Assembly: GCF_016785095.1 (NCBI RefSeq)
Contig: NZ_JAEKJB010000004.1
Span: 62,001 to 126,000 of the forward strand
Length of the DNA stretch: 64,000 bases
Direction: 5' to 3'
Source: Alloalcanivorax marinus
Lineage (GTDB): Bacteria; Pseudomonadota; Gammaproteobacteria; Pseudomonadales; Alcanivoracaceae
The notes below the pieces were generated by a model that worked only from the letters and a program-made list of their open reading frames with translations, did not search any database and was not told the DNA's origin. Below are positions 40,616 to 49,988 of the stretch, in pieces. Every line of letters starts with the position of its first letter. Within the stretch, counting starts at the first letter, position 1. A program made the position numbers and the translations under genes.

Positions 40616-42129
40616 CAGTCTTCCTTCGTGACGCGCAGCACTTCTTCGATGCTGGTGTCGCCGGCCAGCACCTTGCGCCAGCCGTCCTCGCGGATGCTCG
40701 GCGTCAGAGTGCGGGCATGCCGGGTGAGCCGCAGCTCGCCGGCGCGTTCATGGATCAGCTCGCGCATGGCATCGTCGATTACCACCAGTTCGTAGATGCC
40801 GGTACGGCCCCGGTAGCCCTGGTGGTTACAGTGCTCGCAGCCGACCGGATGGTAGAGCGTGGCGTCCTGATCCGGCGCCAGGCCAAGCATGCCGCGCTCG
40901 CTTTCGCTGGGCTGGTAGGGCTGTTTGCAGTCATCGCAGAGCACCCGCACCAGACGCTGGGCCAGGGCCCCGAGCAGGGAACTGGAGAGCAGGAACGGCT
41001 CGATGCCCATGTCCTGCAGACGGGTCACCGCGCCCACCGCGGTGTTGGTGTGCAGGGTGGAGAGCACCAGGTGGCCGGTGAGCGATGCCTGCACCGCGAT
41101 CTCGGCGGTTTCCAGGTCGCGGATCTCACCGACCATCACCACGTCCGGGTCCTGGCGCAGAATGGCGCGCAGGCCACGGGCGAAGGTCATGTCGACCTTG
41201 GTGTTGACCTGGGTCTGGCCGATGCCCTCGAGCTGGTACTCGATCGGGTCCTCGACGGTGAGGATATTACGCGAAGCATCGTTCAGCTCGGTGAGCGAGG
41301 CGTACAGGGTAGTGGTCTTACCGGAACCGGTGGGGCCGGTGACCAGGATGATGCCGTGGGGCTTGTGGATCAGCTCGCGCATGTGCGCGTCGCACACCTC
41401 GCCCATGCCCAGGTGGGACACCTGCAGGCGCCCGGCCTGCTTGTCGAGCAGACGCAACACCACCCGCTCACCGTTGCTGGACGGCATGGTGGAGACCCGC
41501 ACGTCCACGTCCCGCCCGCCCAGGCGCAGGGAAATACGACCGTCCTGGGGAATCCGTTTCTCGGCGATGTCGAGACGTGCCATCACCTTGATGCGCGACA
41601 CCAGCAACGGCGCCAGCTCCCGTTTCGGGGTCAGCACCTCGCGGAGCACGCCGTCCACGCGCATGCGCACCACCAGACGCTTCTCGAACGTTTCGATGTG
41701 GATATCGGAGGCGTTCTCGCGGATCGCCTCCTGGAACAGGGCATTGATAAGCCGGATGATCGGGGCATCGTCCTCCTGCTCCAGCAGGTCGGAGGTCTCC
41801 GGCAGGGAATCCGCCAGGCTAGCCAGATCCAACCCCTCAAGGTTGTCGGCGGCCTCGGCGGCGGCGCCGCGCTGCTGCTCGTAGGTCAGCGCCATGGCGG
41901 AGCTGAAGGCCCCCTCGTCCAGCTTGACGATGGGCGGCAGCCCGCCCAGCCAGCGCTGCACCTCGGCGAGCGCCTGCAGGGATACGTCCTGGCGGCAGCA
42001 CAGTTCCCGGCGACCGTCCTTCTCCCTCAGCAGCACCCCGAAGCGGCGCGCGAAACCATAGGGCAGCAACTGGGGCCCGCCGGCGTCTTCTTCCATGTCC
42101 TCGGATTGCTCGACCACTGCTTCGCTCAT
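40615..42129 (-). CDS. gspE: Type II secretion ATPase GspE
   Basis: About 504 residues. It powers pseudopilus assembly from the cytoplasmic face. Walker [16 protein letters not shown], Asp box [31 protein letters not shown], and the zinc-binding CDDC..CEHC pair with [11 protein letters not shown] are all present. ATG at 42129 is chosen; a TTG at 42138 would give a four-base overlap with the preceding PilZ gene and a slightly longer product. The short N-terminal region before the core lacks a complete N1E-like domain. It opens the gsp gene series. Confidence 0.96.
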   Translation of the reverse strand: MSEAVVEQSEDMEEDAGGPQLLPYGFARRFGVLLREKDGRRELCCRQDVSLQALAEVQRWLGGLPPIVKLDEGAFSSAMALTYEQQRGAAAEAADNLEGLDLASLADSLPETSDLLEQEDDAPIIRLINALFQEAIRENASDIHIETFEKRLVVRMRVDGVLREVLTPKRELAPLLVSRIKVMARLDIAEKRIPQDGRISLRLGGRDVDVRVSTMPSSNGERVVLRLLDKQAGRLQVSHLGMGEVCDAHMRELIHKPHGIILVTGPTGSGKTTTLYASLTELNDASRNILTVEDPIEYQLEGIGQTQVNTKVDMTFARGLRAILRQDPDVVMVGEIRDLETAEIAVQASLTGHLVLSTLHTNTAVGAVTRLQDMGIEPFLLSSSLLGALAQRLVRVLCDDCKQPYQPSESERGMLGLAPDQDATLYHPVGCEHCNHQGYRGRTGIYELVVIDDAMRELIHERAGELRLTRHARTLTPSIREDGWRKVLAGDTSIEEVLRVTKED

Positions 42130-42134
42130 AACCC

Positions 42135-43268
42135 TCAATACCTTTCCATCAGGATTTCAACGATCTCCCCGTTCGCGCCGGAGAGATCCAGGAACTGGAA
42201 GCCGGCGTGGTATTCACCCGGTCCGTCCAGCGCCTCGCTCCACACCACCCTGGCGTTGAAGCTCATTGTATTCACGCCCCCGATCTGGTCGGGCAGCACC
42301 ATGCCCAGCTCCAGATGCTCGCCGGGGGCCATGTCCCGCCGCAGCAGCAGCTTGAAGCCGCCGGCGCTCAAATTGATCAACCTGCCCACATTACCACCGG
42401 TGCCACGATCGAACACCACCAGTTCGTGGAACATTCGCTTGCGCGGCGAGCCGCGCCGCTCCCGCCGGTCGCCGTCCGCCTCGTCGCCGTCGCGCCGGCG
42501 CAGCATGAACACCACCCCGGTGAAGGCACCGCCCTCGCGGACCACCGGGTTGGCGTGGACGCGTAACGCTAGCGGCTCTTCATGACCGTATGGATACAGA
42601 TCCAGGTCTTCCTCCCAGTGGCGACCCTCGGCGCACCGCGCCAGCACCGGGCAGTCGCGCCAGTCCGGCGTCTCGCCGTCGGCCCCGCCGAACAACAATC
42701 CGGTCACCGGCTGGTTGAGCAGGTCCTCCCGCTCGATGTTGAGCAAGGCCGCCGCGGACTCATTGCAGAAGCTCACCCGGCCCTCGGCATCGGCACCCAC
42801 CACCGCTTCGCCCAGGGCGTGCAGAAGCCGCTCGTTTTCGTCCTTGAGGCGCTTCATCTGCACCACCGCCTGCTGCAGCTTCCGACGTTGCCGGTCCAGT
42901 TCCAGGAATACATTGACCTTGGCGTCAAGGATCTGTTCATCCACGGGCTTGAACAGATAATCCACCGCCCCGGTCTGGTAGCCCTTGAAGACGTATTTCT
43001 GTTCCTTGGAGATGGCGGTGACGAAAATGATCGGGATGTGGCGGGTCTTGCGGTTGCGGCGCATCAGTTGCGCCACTTCGAAGCCATCCATTTCGGGCAT
43101 TTGAACATCGAGCAGCACCAGGGCGAAATCGTGCTTGAGAGCCAGCGCCAGAGCCTCGTTGCCGGACTGGGCCATGACCAGGTTGCGGCCCTCCCCTTCC
43201 AGCAAGGCTTCCATGGCCACCAGGTTCTCCCGGTGATCATCGACGACCAGGATGTTCTGTTTTTTCAT
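42135..43268 (-). CDS. Response regulator with PAS and PilZ domains
   Basis: 377 residues. Receiver domain (1-122) with VVDDH, phospho-acceptor in [16 protein letters not shown] and the [13 protein letters not shown] switch residues. A coiled linker is followed by a PAS domain (about 145-250; [19 protein letters not shown]). The C-terminal PilZ domain (about 275-375) has RKRMFHEL and NLSAGGFKL, matching the RxxxR and (D/N)xSxxG c-di-GMP motifs. The start at 43268 overlaps cheB by 32 bases and lacks a clear ribosome site. It ends at the beginning of gspE, so it may link c-di-GMP and phosphorylation to secretion. Confidence 0.9.
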   Translation of the reverse strand: MKKQNILVVDDHRENLVAMEALLEGEGRNLVMAQSGNEALALALKHDFALVLLDVQMPEMDGFEVAQLMRRNRKTRHIPIIFVTAISKEQKYVFKGYQTGAVDYLFKPVDEQILDAKVNVFLELDRQRRKLQQAVVQMKRLKDENERLLHALGEAVVGADAEGRVSFCNESAAALLNIEREDLLNQPVTGLLFGGADGETPDWRDCPVLARCAEGRHWEEDLDLYPYGHEEPLALRVHANPVVREGGAFTGVVFMLRRRDGDEADGDRRERRGSPRKRMFHELVVFDRGTGGNVGRLINLSAGGFKLLLRRDMAPGEHLELGMVLPDQIGGVNTMSFNARVVWSEALDGPGEYHAGFQFLDLSGANGEIVEILMERY

Positions 43269-43845
43269 TGCGCAACCCAACCAAGCTTTCCGCGAGATAC
43301 GGCCCGATGCGCTCCAGGTCCAGGATTTCCCCCACCGCGCCCTTGGCGATGGCCGCTTCCGGCATGATCGGGGCCTCGCTGCTCTGCGGCGACTGGGCGA
43401 GGGTCCGGCCGCCTCGGCGGCGGATGTAATCCAATCCCTCGGAGCCGTCTTCATTGGCACCGGTGAGAATGACCCCAAGGACCTGCCTGCCATAGACATG
43501 CCCCGCCGAGAAGAACAGCTCATCAATGGACGGCCGGGAAAAGTGCACGGGCCGATAAATGGTCAACGCGATGGTGTGGTCCACGTTGACCAGCATGTGA
43601 TACCCCGGCGGCGCCACGTACACGTGCCCCGGGCGTATCCTTTCCTTATCTTCCGGTGCCACCACCGGCAGCCGGCAATATTTCGACAGCAGCCAGGCCA
43701 ACCGGTTGTCGGCGCTGGCGTTCTGATGCTGGACCAACATGATGGCGGCGGGAAAGTCCTCCGGCAAGCTGGAAAGAATGCTCGAGTAAGCATTCAAGCC
43801 CCCCCAGGACGCGCCCATCACCACTGCCCGGATGCCTCCTCTCAT
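43237..43845 (-). CDS. CheB-type methylesterase domain protein, no receiver
   Basis: 202 residues with only the CheB catalytic domain. The triad is visible: Ser in VMGASWGGLNAY, His in LVQHQNASADNRLAW, and Asp in LTGANEDGSEGLDY. CheB enzymes demethylate or deamidate chemoreceptors; without a receiver the activity cannot be switched by direct phosphorylation of its own domain. It lies between two response-regulator genes in the kinase-CheR cluster. The name cheB is not given because no chemotaxis operon is present. Confidence 0.9.
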   Translation of the reverse strand: MRGGIRAVVMGASWGGLNAYSSILSSLPEDFPAAIMLVQHQNASADNRLAWLLSKYCRLPVVAPEDKERIRPGHVYVAPPGYHMLVNVDHTIALTIYRPVHFSRPSIDELFFSAGHVYGRQVLGVILTGANEDGSEGLDYIRRRGGRTLAQSPQSSEAPIMPEAAIAKGAVGEILDLERIGPYLAESLVGLRNEKTEHPGRR

Positions 43846-43865
43846 GATTGCTGGCCGCGTCGGCG

Positions 43866-44336
43866 CTAGTGGTCGCCGCCCCGATTGCGTTTTTCCGCCT
43901 CATAGGCGGCCCGGTGGGCCTGGGCTTCCTTGAGTTTGGCCTGCAGTTCACGGCGCTGATGATCCAGTTGCAGGAAGAAGTTCACCTTGCTCTTGAGAAT
44001 GAGCGGGTCCAGTGGTTTGAACAGATAATCAACGGCACCCGCCTGATAGCCCCGGAACACATATTTCTTTTCCTTGCTGATGGCGGTGACGAAGATGATC
44101 GGGATGGTCTGGGTGTCCTTGCGCTGGCGCATCAACTCGGCCACCTCGAACCCGTCCATGCCGGGCATCTGCACATCCAGGAGCACCAGTGAGATGTCCT
44201 CCTTGAGCAGAATGCGCAGGGCTTCCTGGCCGGATTCCGCCTTCAGCAGGGTGCGCCCCTCCTCTTCCAGGATGGCTTCCAGGGAGACCAGATTGGCGGG
44301 CTGGTCGTCGACCAACAGCAGTTTCTGCTCGATCAT
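43866..44336 (-). CDS. Single-domain response regulator with coiled-coil tail
   Basis: 156 residues. The receiver (1-120) has LLVDDQ, the acceptor Asp in [16 protein letters not shown], and VTAISKEKKY/FKPLD. A helical charged tail (about 125-156) follows, which may mediate dimerisation. Its receiver is very similar to that of the PilZ regulator at 42135-43268, which suggests tandem duplication. It carries no output domain and may act as a phosphate shuttle from the large hybrid kinase. Confidence 0.92.
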   Translation of the reverse strand: MIEQKLLLVDDQPANLVSLEAILEEEGRTLLKAESGQEALRILLKEDISLVLLDVQMPGMDGFEVAELMRQRKDTQTIPIIFVTAISKEKKYVFRGYQAGAVDYLFKPLDPLILKSKVNFFLQLDHQRRELQAKLKEAQAHRAAYEAEKRNRGGDH

Positions 44337-44350
44337 GCGTATTCTCGAAT

Positions 44351-45229
44351 TCAGACGTTGTGACGCGGCTGTCGTTTGCGAAAGATCCGCATCGGTTTAT
44401 TGACCACCTCGAAGGCATCCTCGTCGCCGCTGAAGCGAAGGCTCTCCTTGGTGCCAAGGCACAGGTAACCGCCCATATCCAGGCTCTCGTCGAACAGGCG
44501 AAACACCCGCTGCTGCAGCGTGCGATCGAAATAGATCAAAACATTGCGGCACAGTATCACATGCATTTCGCCGAACACCTGATCCGTGGCCAGATCATGG
44601 TCGGCGAACACGATGTTGCGCTTAAGGCGCTGCTCCATGATCACGCTGTCGTAGCGGGCGGTGGCGTAGTCGCTGAGTGAGTGGCGGCCGCCGGCGCGGC
44701 GGTAGTTGTCGGCGTATTGCTTGAAGGCATGGATTGGATAGATGCCCTTCTTGGCCGCCGCCAGCACGTTCTTGTCGATGTCGGTGGCGTACAGCATGGC
44801 GCGTTCGTAAAGCCCTTCCTCCTCAAGCAGGATGGCCATGGAATAGATTTCCTCTCCGGTGGCGCAGCCGGCGTGCCAGATCTTGATGAACGGGAAGGTC
44901 TTGAGCACCGGCACCACTTCCTCGCGAAACGCGCGATAGAACTCGGGGTCCCGGTACATTTCGGTGACATTGACGGTGAGGTCGTTAAGCAGGGTGACAA
45001 AGAACTGCCGGTCACGCAGCACCCGGTCGGTCATCTGCAACACCGTGGAAAAGCCGGACATGGTCAGCCGGTGCATCACGCGCCGGCGCATGGAAGCCTG
45101 GCTGTAGGAACGGAAATCATAGCCATAGAGCTGGTAGATGGCCTCCAGCAAGAGGCGGATCTCAATATCCTCCAGGTGCACCTGATCGTCGCTGATGGCC
45201 GTTTCCGTTTCCACGCCGTCTCCGTTCAT
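44351..45229 (-). CDS. CheR-type protein-glutamate methyltransferase
   Basis: 292 residues. N-terminal helical domain (about 15-75) with RSYSQASMRRRVMHRL. The SAM-binding domain contains IWHAGCATGEEIYSMAI (GxxxGEE), TDIDKNVLAAAKKGIYP and CRNVLIYFD. CheR methylates glutamates of chemoreceptors; no receptor, CheA or CheW gene is nearby, so the substrate may be a distant receptor or a local protein. Overlaps the kinase gene by four bases. Confidence 0.93.
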   Translation of the reverse strand: MNGDGVETETAISDDQVHLEDIEIRLLLEAIYQLYGYDFRSYSQASMRRRVMHRLTMSGFSTVLQMTDRVLRDRQFFVTLLNDLTVNVTEMYRDPEFYRAFREEVVPVLKTFPFIKIWHAGCATGEEIYSMAILLEEEGLYERAMLYATDIDKNVLAAAKKGIYPIHAFKQYADNYRRAGGRHSLSDYATARYDSVIMEQRLKRNIVFADHDLATDQVFGEMHVILCRNVLIYFDRTLQQRVFRLFDESLDMGGYLCLGTKESLRFSGDEDAFEVVNKPMRIFRKRQPRHNV

Positions 45230-48200
45230 TTATGCAGCCATACCCGCATCAGTGAAGTGAGCTTGCTCATGTCGATGGGTTTCGAGCAATAATCGTTGGC
45301 GCCGGCGTCCAGGCACTTGGCGCGGTCGTCCTTCATCGCCTTGGCGGTAAGCGCCAGGATCGGCAGCGAGGCGAACCGCGGCTGCTGGCGGATGCGGCCC
45401 ATGGCTTCGTAGCCGTCCATTTCCGGCATCATGATGTCCATCAGCACGATGTCGAAGGCCGGGTCCCGCTCCAGGGCTTCCACCGCCTCGCGACCGTTGT
45501 TGGCGAGGCTGATATCGAAACCCAGCTCCTCGAGCTGCGCCGACAGCGCGTAGATGTTTCGCATGTCGTCATCCACCAGCAGCAGACGCTTGTCCTCGAA
45601 GATGTCGTCGCGGTGCTCGATCATCTCCGGGTTGCCGCGCCGGTGCGAGGGCAAGGTGGATTCCAGCCAGTGCAGGAACAAGGACGCTTCATTGAGCAGC
45701 CGCTCATGGGAGCGCTCGGTCTTGAGAATGATGCGGTCCGCGTACTTGCGCAGCCGCGCCTCTTCTTCCCGGCTCAGATCCTTGCCGGTGTAGATCACCA
45801 CCGGCACGGCCTCGTATTGATCGTTGGCGTGCAGCTTTTCCAGCAGTTCGAAGCCGCTCATGTCCGGCAGCGTCAGGTCCAGGATCATGCAGTCGTAGAC
45901 GGTTTCGCCAAGCGCCGCCAGAGCTTCGGCGCCGCTGGTCACGGCGGTGATCTGCACGCCCTTCTGGTCGAACAGCTCGCGAATGCTCTCGTGCTGGATC
46001 TCGCTGTCCTCGACCACCAGAAGCCGCCGTACATTGGTCTCGATGGCTCCCTCGATTTTGGCGAAAGCGCTGAGAATCTGCTCCTGGTTCACCGGCTTGG
46101 TGAGGAAATCGATGGCGCCCAGGTCCAGCGCTTTTTTGCGCTCATCCTTGCCGGACAGGAAATGCACCGGGATGTCCTGGGTACGCGGGTCGGCCTTGAG
46201 CTTCTCCATCACTTCCCAGCCGTCGATGCCAGGCAGCCCGATGTCCAGGATGATGGCACTGGGCCGGTAGCGGCGGGCGTATTCCAGACCGCTTTCACCG
46301 TCGTTGCAGATGTGGCTCTCCAGGCCGTAGTCGGCGGCCAGGTCCACCAGGACGTTGGCGAATTCGCCGTCGTCCTCCACCACCAGCACGGTTTTCTCGC
46401 GCACCACGAAATCCTCGTCGGTGTCGGCGAACGGCAGGTTGGGCGCGGTGTGGGCCTCGGCGTTGCCCCCCACGTCCATGTCGTCGTCAAGAGCACCGGC
46501 TTGCCCCTCGCCGACGCCGGCCTCCGCCTCCCCCTCGGGCAGGTACAGCATGAAGGTGGAGCCGGTGCCAGGGCCATCGCTGTGCAAGCTGATCTCGCCG
46601 CCCAGCAGCCGCGCCAGCTCCCGGGAGATGGTCAGGCCCAGGCCCGTGCCGCCGTATTTTCGGCTGGTGGTGCCATCGGCCTGCTGGAAGGCCTCGAAAA
46701 TGAGTTTCTGCTTGTCCTCGGGAATACCCACGCCGGTGTCGGTGACGGAGAATTTGATGGCGCGGGCGCGGTCCAGACGGCCGGGGATACGCTCATCGGC
46801 GCCGGGGCGGTGAATGCCCAGCGTCACCGAGCCGTCCTCGGTGAACTTGAGGGCATTGGAGAGCAGGTTCTTGATGATCTGCTCAAGACGCTGGCGGTCG
46901 GTGTAGAAATGGGCTGGCAGATCCTCACCCAGATCGATGTGGAACGCCACGCCACGGTTCTCGGCGATGTGCGAGAAATGGCGGCGGAAATGATCGCCCA
47001 GCTCGCGGGGCGCGATCGGGTCCACCATGACATCCATCTTGCCCTCCTCGATCTTGGAGATATCGAGGATGTCGTTGATCAGCGACAACAGGTCGGAGCC
47101 GGCGGAGTGGATCACCTGGGCGTGTTCCACCTGTTTCTCGTCCAGGTTGCCCTTCTTGTTCTGGCCCAGGGCATTGGACAGGATCAGGATCGAATTGAGG
47201 GGCGTGCGCAGCTCGTGGGACATGGTGGACAGGAACTCGGATTTATACCGGGAGGAGAGTTCCAGTTCCTTGAGCTTGTCCTCCAGCTCCTGGTGCAGCA
47301 GCTCCAGCTCCTTGTTCTTGTCGGCCATCTCCGACTTTTGTTCGCCGAGCAACTTCGCCTGGGCCTCCAGCTCTTCATTGGTGACCCGCAATTCCTCCTG
47401 CTGCGCCTGCAGGGATTCCTCGGAGGCACGCAGCGCCTGGGTCTGGGATTCCAGCTCCTCGTTGATCGCCTTCAGTTCTTCCTGCTGCTGTTGCAGCCGC
47501 GATTCCGAGGCGGACAGCTCCATGGCCTGCTCTTCCAGATCCTGGTTGACCCGGGCCATTTCCTCCTTCTGCAGCTCCAGCGCACTGGCCTGCTCCTGGG
47601 TGCGCTCCAGCATGGCGGCCAGGCGCAGGCGGCTCTGGGCACTGTGCAATGCCACCGCGATCACCGCCGCGCCCTGCTCCAGGAACCGCAGCTCGGCGTC
47701 GCTGAACGGCTGGAAGGAACCGATTTCCAGCACCCCCTTGAGTTCATCCTCATGCAGCACCGGCAGCACCACCACGTTGCGCGGCACCGCCTTGCCGGTG
47801 CCGGACCCCACCACCATGTAGTCCTCGGGCACCTCCTCCAGGATAATGCTCTTTTTCTCCAGGGCGCACTGCCCCACCAGGGATTCGCCCAGGGCGAACT
47901 CATTGCCCAATTGTTTACGGCGCTGCATCGCGTAGGCGCTGCTCAGGCGCAAAGTGGCGGCTTCCTGGTCGAACGCGTAGAAAGCGCCCACCTGGGCTTC
48001 CAGGGTAGGCACCAGGTAGCCGAGCAGGTTGCGGCCCAACTGTTCCAGGGTCATCTCGCCGCGCAGCAGCGCGTTGAGCTCGGCCAGCTGGTTCTTGATG
48101 CGCTCCTGGCTGCGGTCGGCCTCGGTGCGGGTCTTTAGGGAGTCGCGCATCTTGCGGATGGCGCGGATCAGGTGGCCGGTTTCATCACGGCTGTTACTGC

Positions 48201-48900
48201 TGATCTCGGTGTCCCAGTTGCCGTCGGCGATGCTGTCGGCCGCACTGACCGCGTCTTCCAGCGGCCGGGTGATGGCGCGGGTCACGCGCAACGCGATCAG
48301 GCCCAGCAGGGTGAACGCCACGCTGCCCAGGGCCAGGCCGATCAACTGGGTGCTTTTGTTGTCCTCGCGGCTGGCGTTGAGGGTGTCCCGGAAGCTCTGG
48401 TAACGCTCCTGCTCGAATTCGTTGTGAGCCTGTTCGTAGGCCTCTTCCAGACGCCGCATTTCGTTGAATTCGTCGTAGCTGTTGATCATCGACATGGGAT
48501 CGTCGATGAGCGTCTCGGCGACCCCATTGGCGGTGTTGATGTAGCGGATGAAGGCGGCACGCAAATCGTCCACCGGCTCGCCGAGCCGGGGGTCCAGGCG
48601 TTCGATGTCGCCGAGCCGCTCGAGGAAGCGGTCGGAACGCTCCCGGGCCTCGTCCAGCATGCTCGGATCAACCCGGGTGACGGCGTCGTTGTAGGCGCCG
48701 CTGATCGCCAGGAATTCCACGTTATTGGCGTTGACCAGCTCGAGCACCGGGAAATCGTGGTTCTCCACCCGCTGCAGGTGGTGAATATTGGTTTCCGCGA
48801 TGTAGTAGCTGTAGAGGAAGTAGGCGAGAAAAAGGAAGACCCCCAGCGCCGCCACGGACAGAATCTTCAGCCGCACGGACAGATTGTTCAGCCAGCTCAT
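45226..48900 (-). CDS. Hybrid sensor histidine kinase with HAMP, GAF and three receivers
   Basis: 1224 residues. Membrane helix 1 (about 12-32), periplasmic helical sensor (33-185), membrane helix 2 (about 186-207), HAMP (to about 260), GAF (about 285-425), long Glu/Gln-rich coiled coil (430-555). HisKA follows with SHELRTPLNSI, phospho-His about 561, then an HATPase with NLLSNALKF, DTGVGIP and GGTGLGLTI. Three receivers follow, with acceptors in ILDIGLPGIDGW (about 890), ILDLTLPDMSGF (about 1007) and LMDIMMPEMDGY (about 1157). It is the first gene of the leftward run and probably the sensor for the downstream regulators. Confidence 0.95.
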   Translation of the reverse strand: MSWLNNLSVRLKILSVAALGVFLFLAYFLYSYYIAETNIHHLQRVENHDFPVLELVNANNVEFLAISGAYNDAVTRVDPSMLDEARERSDRFLERLGDIERLDPRLGEPVDDLRAAFIRYINTANGVAETLIDDPMSMINSYDEFNEMRRLEEAYEQAHNEFEQERYQSFRDTLNASREDNKSTQLIGLALGSVAFTLLGLIALRVTRAITRPLEDAVSAADSIADGNWDTEISSNSRDETGHLIRAIRKMRDSLKTRTEADRSQERIKNQLAELNALLRGEMTLEQLGRNLLGYLVPTLEAQVGAFYAFDQEAATLRLSSAYAMQRRKQLGNEFALGESLVGQCALEKKSIILEEVPEDYMVVGSGTGKAVPRNVVVLPVLHEDELKGVLEIGSFQPFSDAELRFLEQGAAVIAVALHSAQSRLRLAAMLERTQEQASALELQKEEMARVNQDLEEQAMELSASESRLQQQQEELKAINEELESQTQALRASEESLQAQQEELRVTNEELEAQAKLLGEQKSEMADKNKELELLHQELEDKLKELELSSRYKSEFLSTMSHELRTPLNSILILSNALGQNKKGNLDEKQVEHAQVIHSAGSDLLSLINDILDISKIEEGKMDVMVDPIAPRELGDHFRRHFSHIAENRGVAFHIDLGEDLPAHFYTDRQRLEQIIKNLLSNALKFTEDGSVTLGIHRPGADERIPGRLDRARAIKFSVTDTGVGIPEDKQKLIFEAFQQADGTTSRKYGGTGLGLTISRELARLLGGEISLHSDGPGTGSTFMLYLPEGEAEAGVGEGQAGALDDDMDVGGNAEAHTAPNLPFADTDEDFVVREKTVLVVEDDGEFANVLVDLAADYGLESHICNDGESGLEYARRYRPSAIILDIGLPGIDGWEVMEKLKADPRTQDIPVHFLSGKDERKKALDLGAIDFLTKPVNQEQILSAFAKIEGAIETNVRRLLVVEDSEIQHESIRELFDQKGVQITAVTSGAEALAALGETVYDCMILDLTLPDMSGFELLEKLHANDQYEAVPVVIYTGKDLSREEEARLRKYADRIILKTERSHERLLNEASLFLHWLESTLPSHRRGNPEMIEHRDDIFEDKRLLLVDDDMRNIYALSAQLEELGFDISLANNGREAVEALERDPAFDIVLMDIMMPEMDGYEAMGRIRQQPRFASLPILALTAKAMKDDRAKCLDAGANDYCSKPIDMSKLTSLMRVWLHK

Positions 48901-49132
48901 CGATGTATCCCCATGATCGCGCCCCCAGGCGCTCTTATTATCGTCGTGGCGCGCCGACCGGGCTTGCCCGGTAAGGCTAAAGTATCAGAAGCCAGGGGCC
49001 TGGCAAAGCCGGTACGGAACACGCAACCATCGGATTATAAAGGGGAAGAAGCACCCTGGAAGGCGGTCACGCCGAGAGTGTGAAGCGCATCACTGCGAAT
49101 TCTCGCTGAGGGAAAGGAGTGATCCCGAGGAT

Positions 49133-49167
49133 ATCGCGACCGGGCGGCGTTCCGCCTCGGTCGCGAT
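49133..49167. terminator. Hairpin downstream of the SDR gene
   Basis: ATCGCGACCGGGCGG and CCGCCTCGGTCGCGAT pair with one bulged base and a 4-base loop, 14 bases after the SDR stop. There is no U-run. It lies in the 280-base gap before the hybrid kinase gene, in which I see no gene; the kinase promoter should be here as well. Confidence 0.45.
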
Positions 49168-49180
49168 GCCGTCCGGCGCT

Positions 49181-49969
49181 TCAATCGCCCTTGGGGTTGA
49201 AGCGCCGGTTGAGCTTGCGCATGCCGCCGATCCAGCGGTCGTAATTGTCGGTCTTGTTGCGCATGTATTGCAGCACCTGCGGGTGCGGCAGCACCAGGAA
49301 GGTTTCCGCCGCGATCGCCTCCAGGCAGGCACGGGCTACCGGCTCCGGCTCCATCATGCCGTCCACGCTGGCCACGTGGTCTTCCTTGCCCTTGGTCATA
49401 TTGGTGCGCACCGCCTGGGGGCACAGCACCGACACCTTGATGCCGTCGTCGCCGTAGGTCAGCGCCAGCCATTCGGCCAGCCCCACGGCGGCGTGCTTGG
49501 TCACCGCGTAGGGCGCCGAGCCCACCTGTGACAACAGGCCCGCCGCCGAGGCGGTGTTGAGAAAATAGCCGCCACCGCGCTGGATCATGCGCGGCGCCAG
49601 GTGCCGGGCGGCGAACACATGGGCCATCACGTTGATGTCCCAGATGCGCTGCCAGCCATCGTTGTCCACCTCCGGGCCACCGGGAATGGAAATGCCGGCG
49701 TTGGAACAAAACAGATCGATGGGGCCGACCTGCTCCTCGGTGTCGTCAATCAGCGCCCGCAGCTCTTCCTCACGGGCCACGTTGACCGCGCGGCCCACGC
49801 CTTGGGCGCCGGCGGCGCGGACCTGATCGGCGGTGGCACTGGCACCCTCCCCGTCCAGATCGGCGCACACCACGGCGCGGGCGCCGGCCTCGGCGCAGGC
49901 CACCGCCAGCGCCCGGCCAATGCCGCCGGCGGCGCCGGTGATCACGACGATGCGATCCTTGATGTCCAT
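49181..49969 (-). CDS. Short-chain dehydrogenase/reductase
   Basis: 262 residues of the classical SDR family. NAD(P)-binding motif ITGAAGGIGRALA, the SNAGIS turn, the active-site Ser region NTASAAG and catalytic Tyr/Lys in YAVTKHAAV are all present. Asp after the second strand (VCADLDGEG) suggests NAD preference. GGGAGG lies before the ATG. It follows an acyl-CoA dehydrogenase and an acyl-CoA-ligase-like gene, so oxidation of a hydroxyacyl intermediate is plausible; the substrate is unknown. Confidence 0.88.
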   Translation of the reverse strand: MDIKDRIVVITGAAGGIGRALAVACAEAGARAVVCADLDGEGASATADQVRAAGAQGVGRAVNVAREEELRALIDDTEEQVGPIDLFCSNAGISIPGGPEVDNDGWQRIWDINVMAHVFAARHLAPRMIQRGGGYFLNTASAAGLLSQVGSAPYAVTKHAAVGLAEWLALTYGDDGIKVSVLCPQAVRTNMTKGKEDHVASVDGMMEPEPVARACLEAIAAETFLVLPHPQVLQYMRNKTDNYDRWIGGMRKLNRRFNPKGD

Positions 49970-49988
49970 GGAAACCTCCCTGCCGCCG

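Noticed and set aside
42129..42138. TTG at 42138 as the gspE start
   Set aside because: It gives an attractive four-base overlap with the PilZ gene, but ATG at 42129 is the simpler choice; the matter is open and was kept as an alternative.
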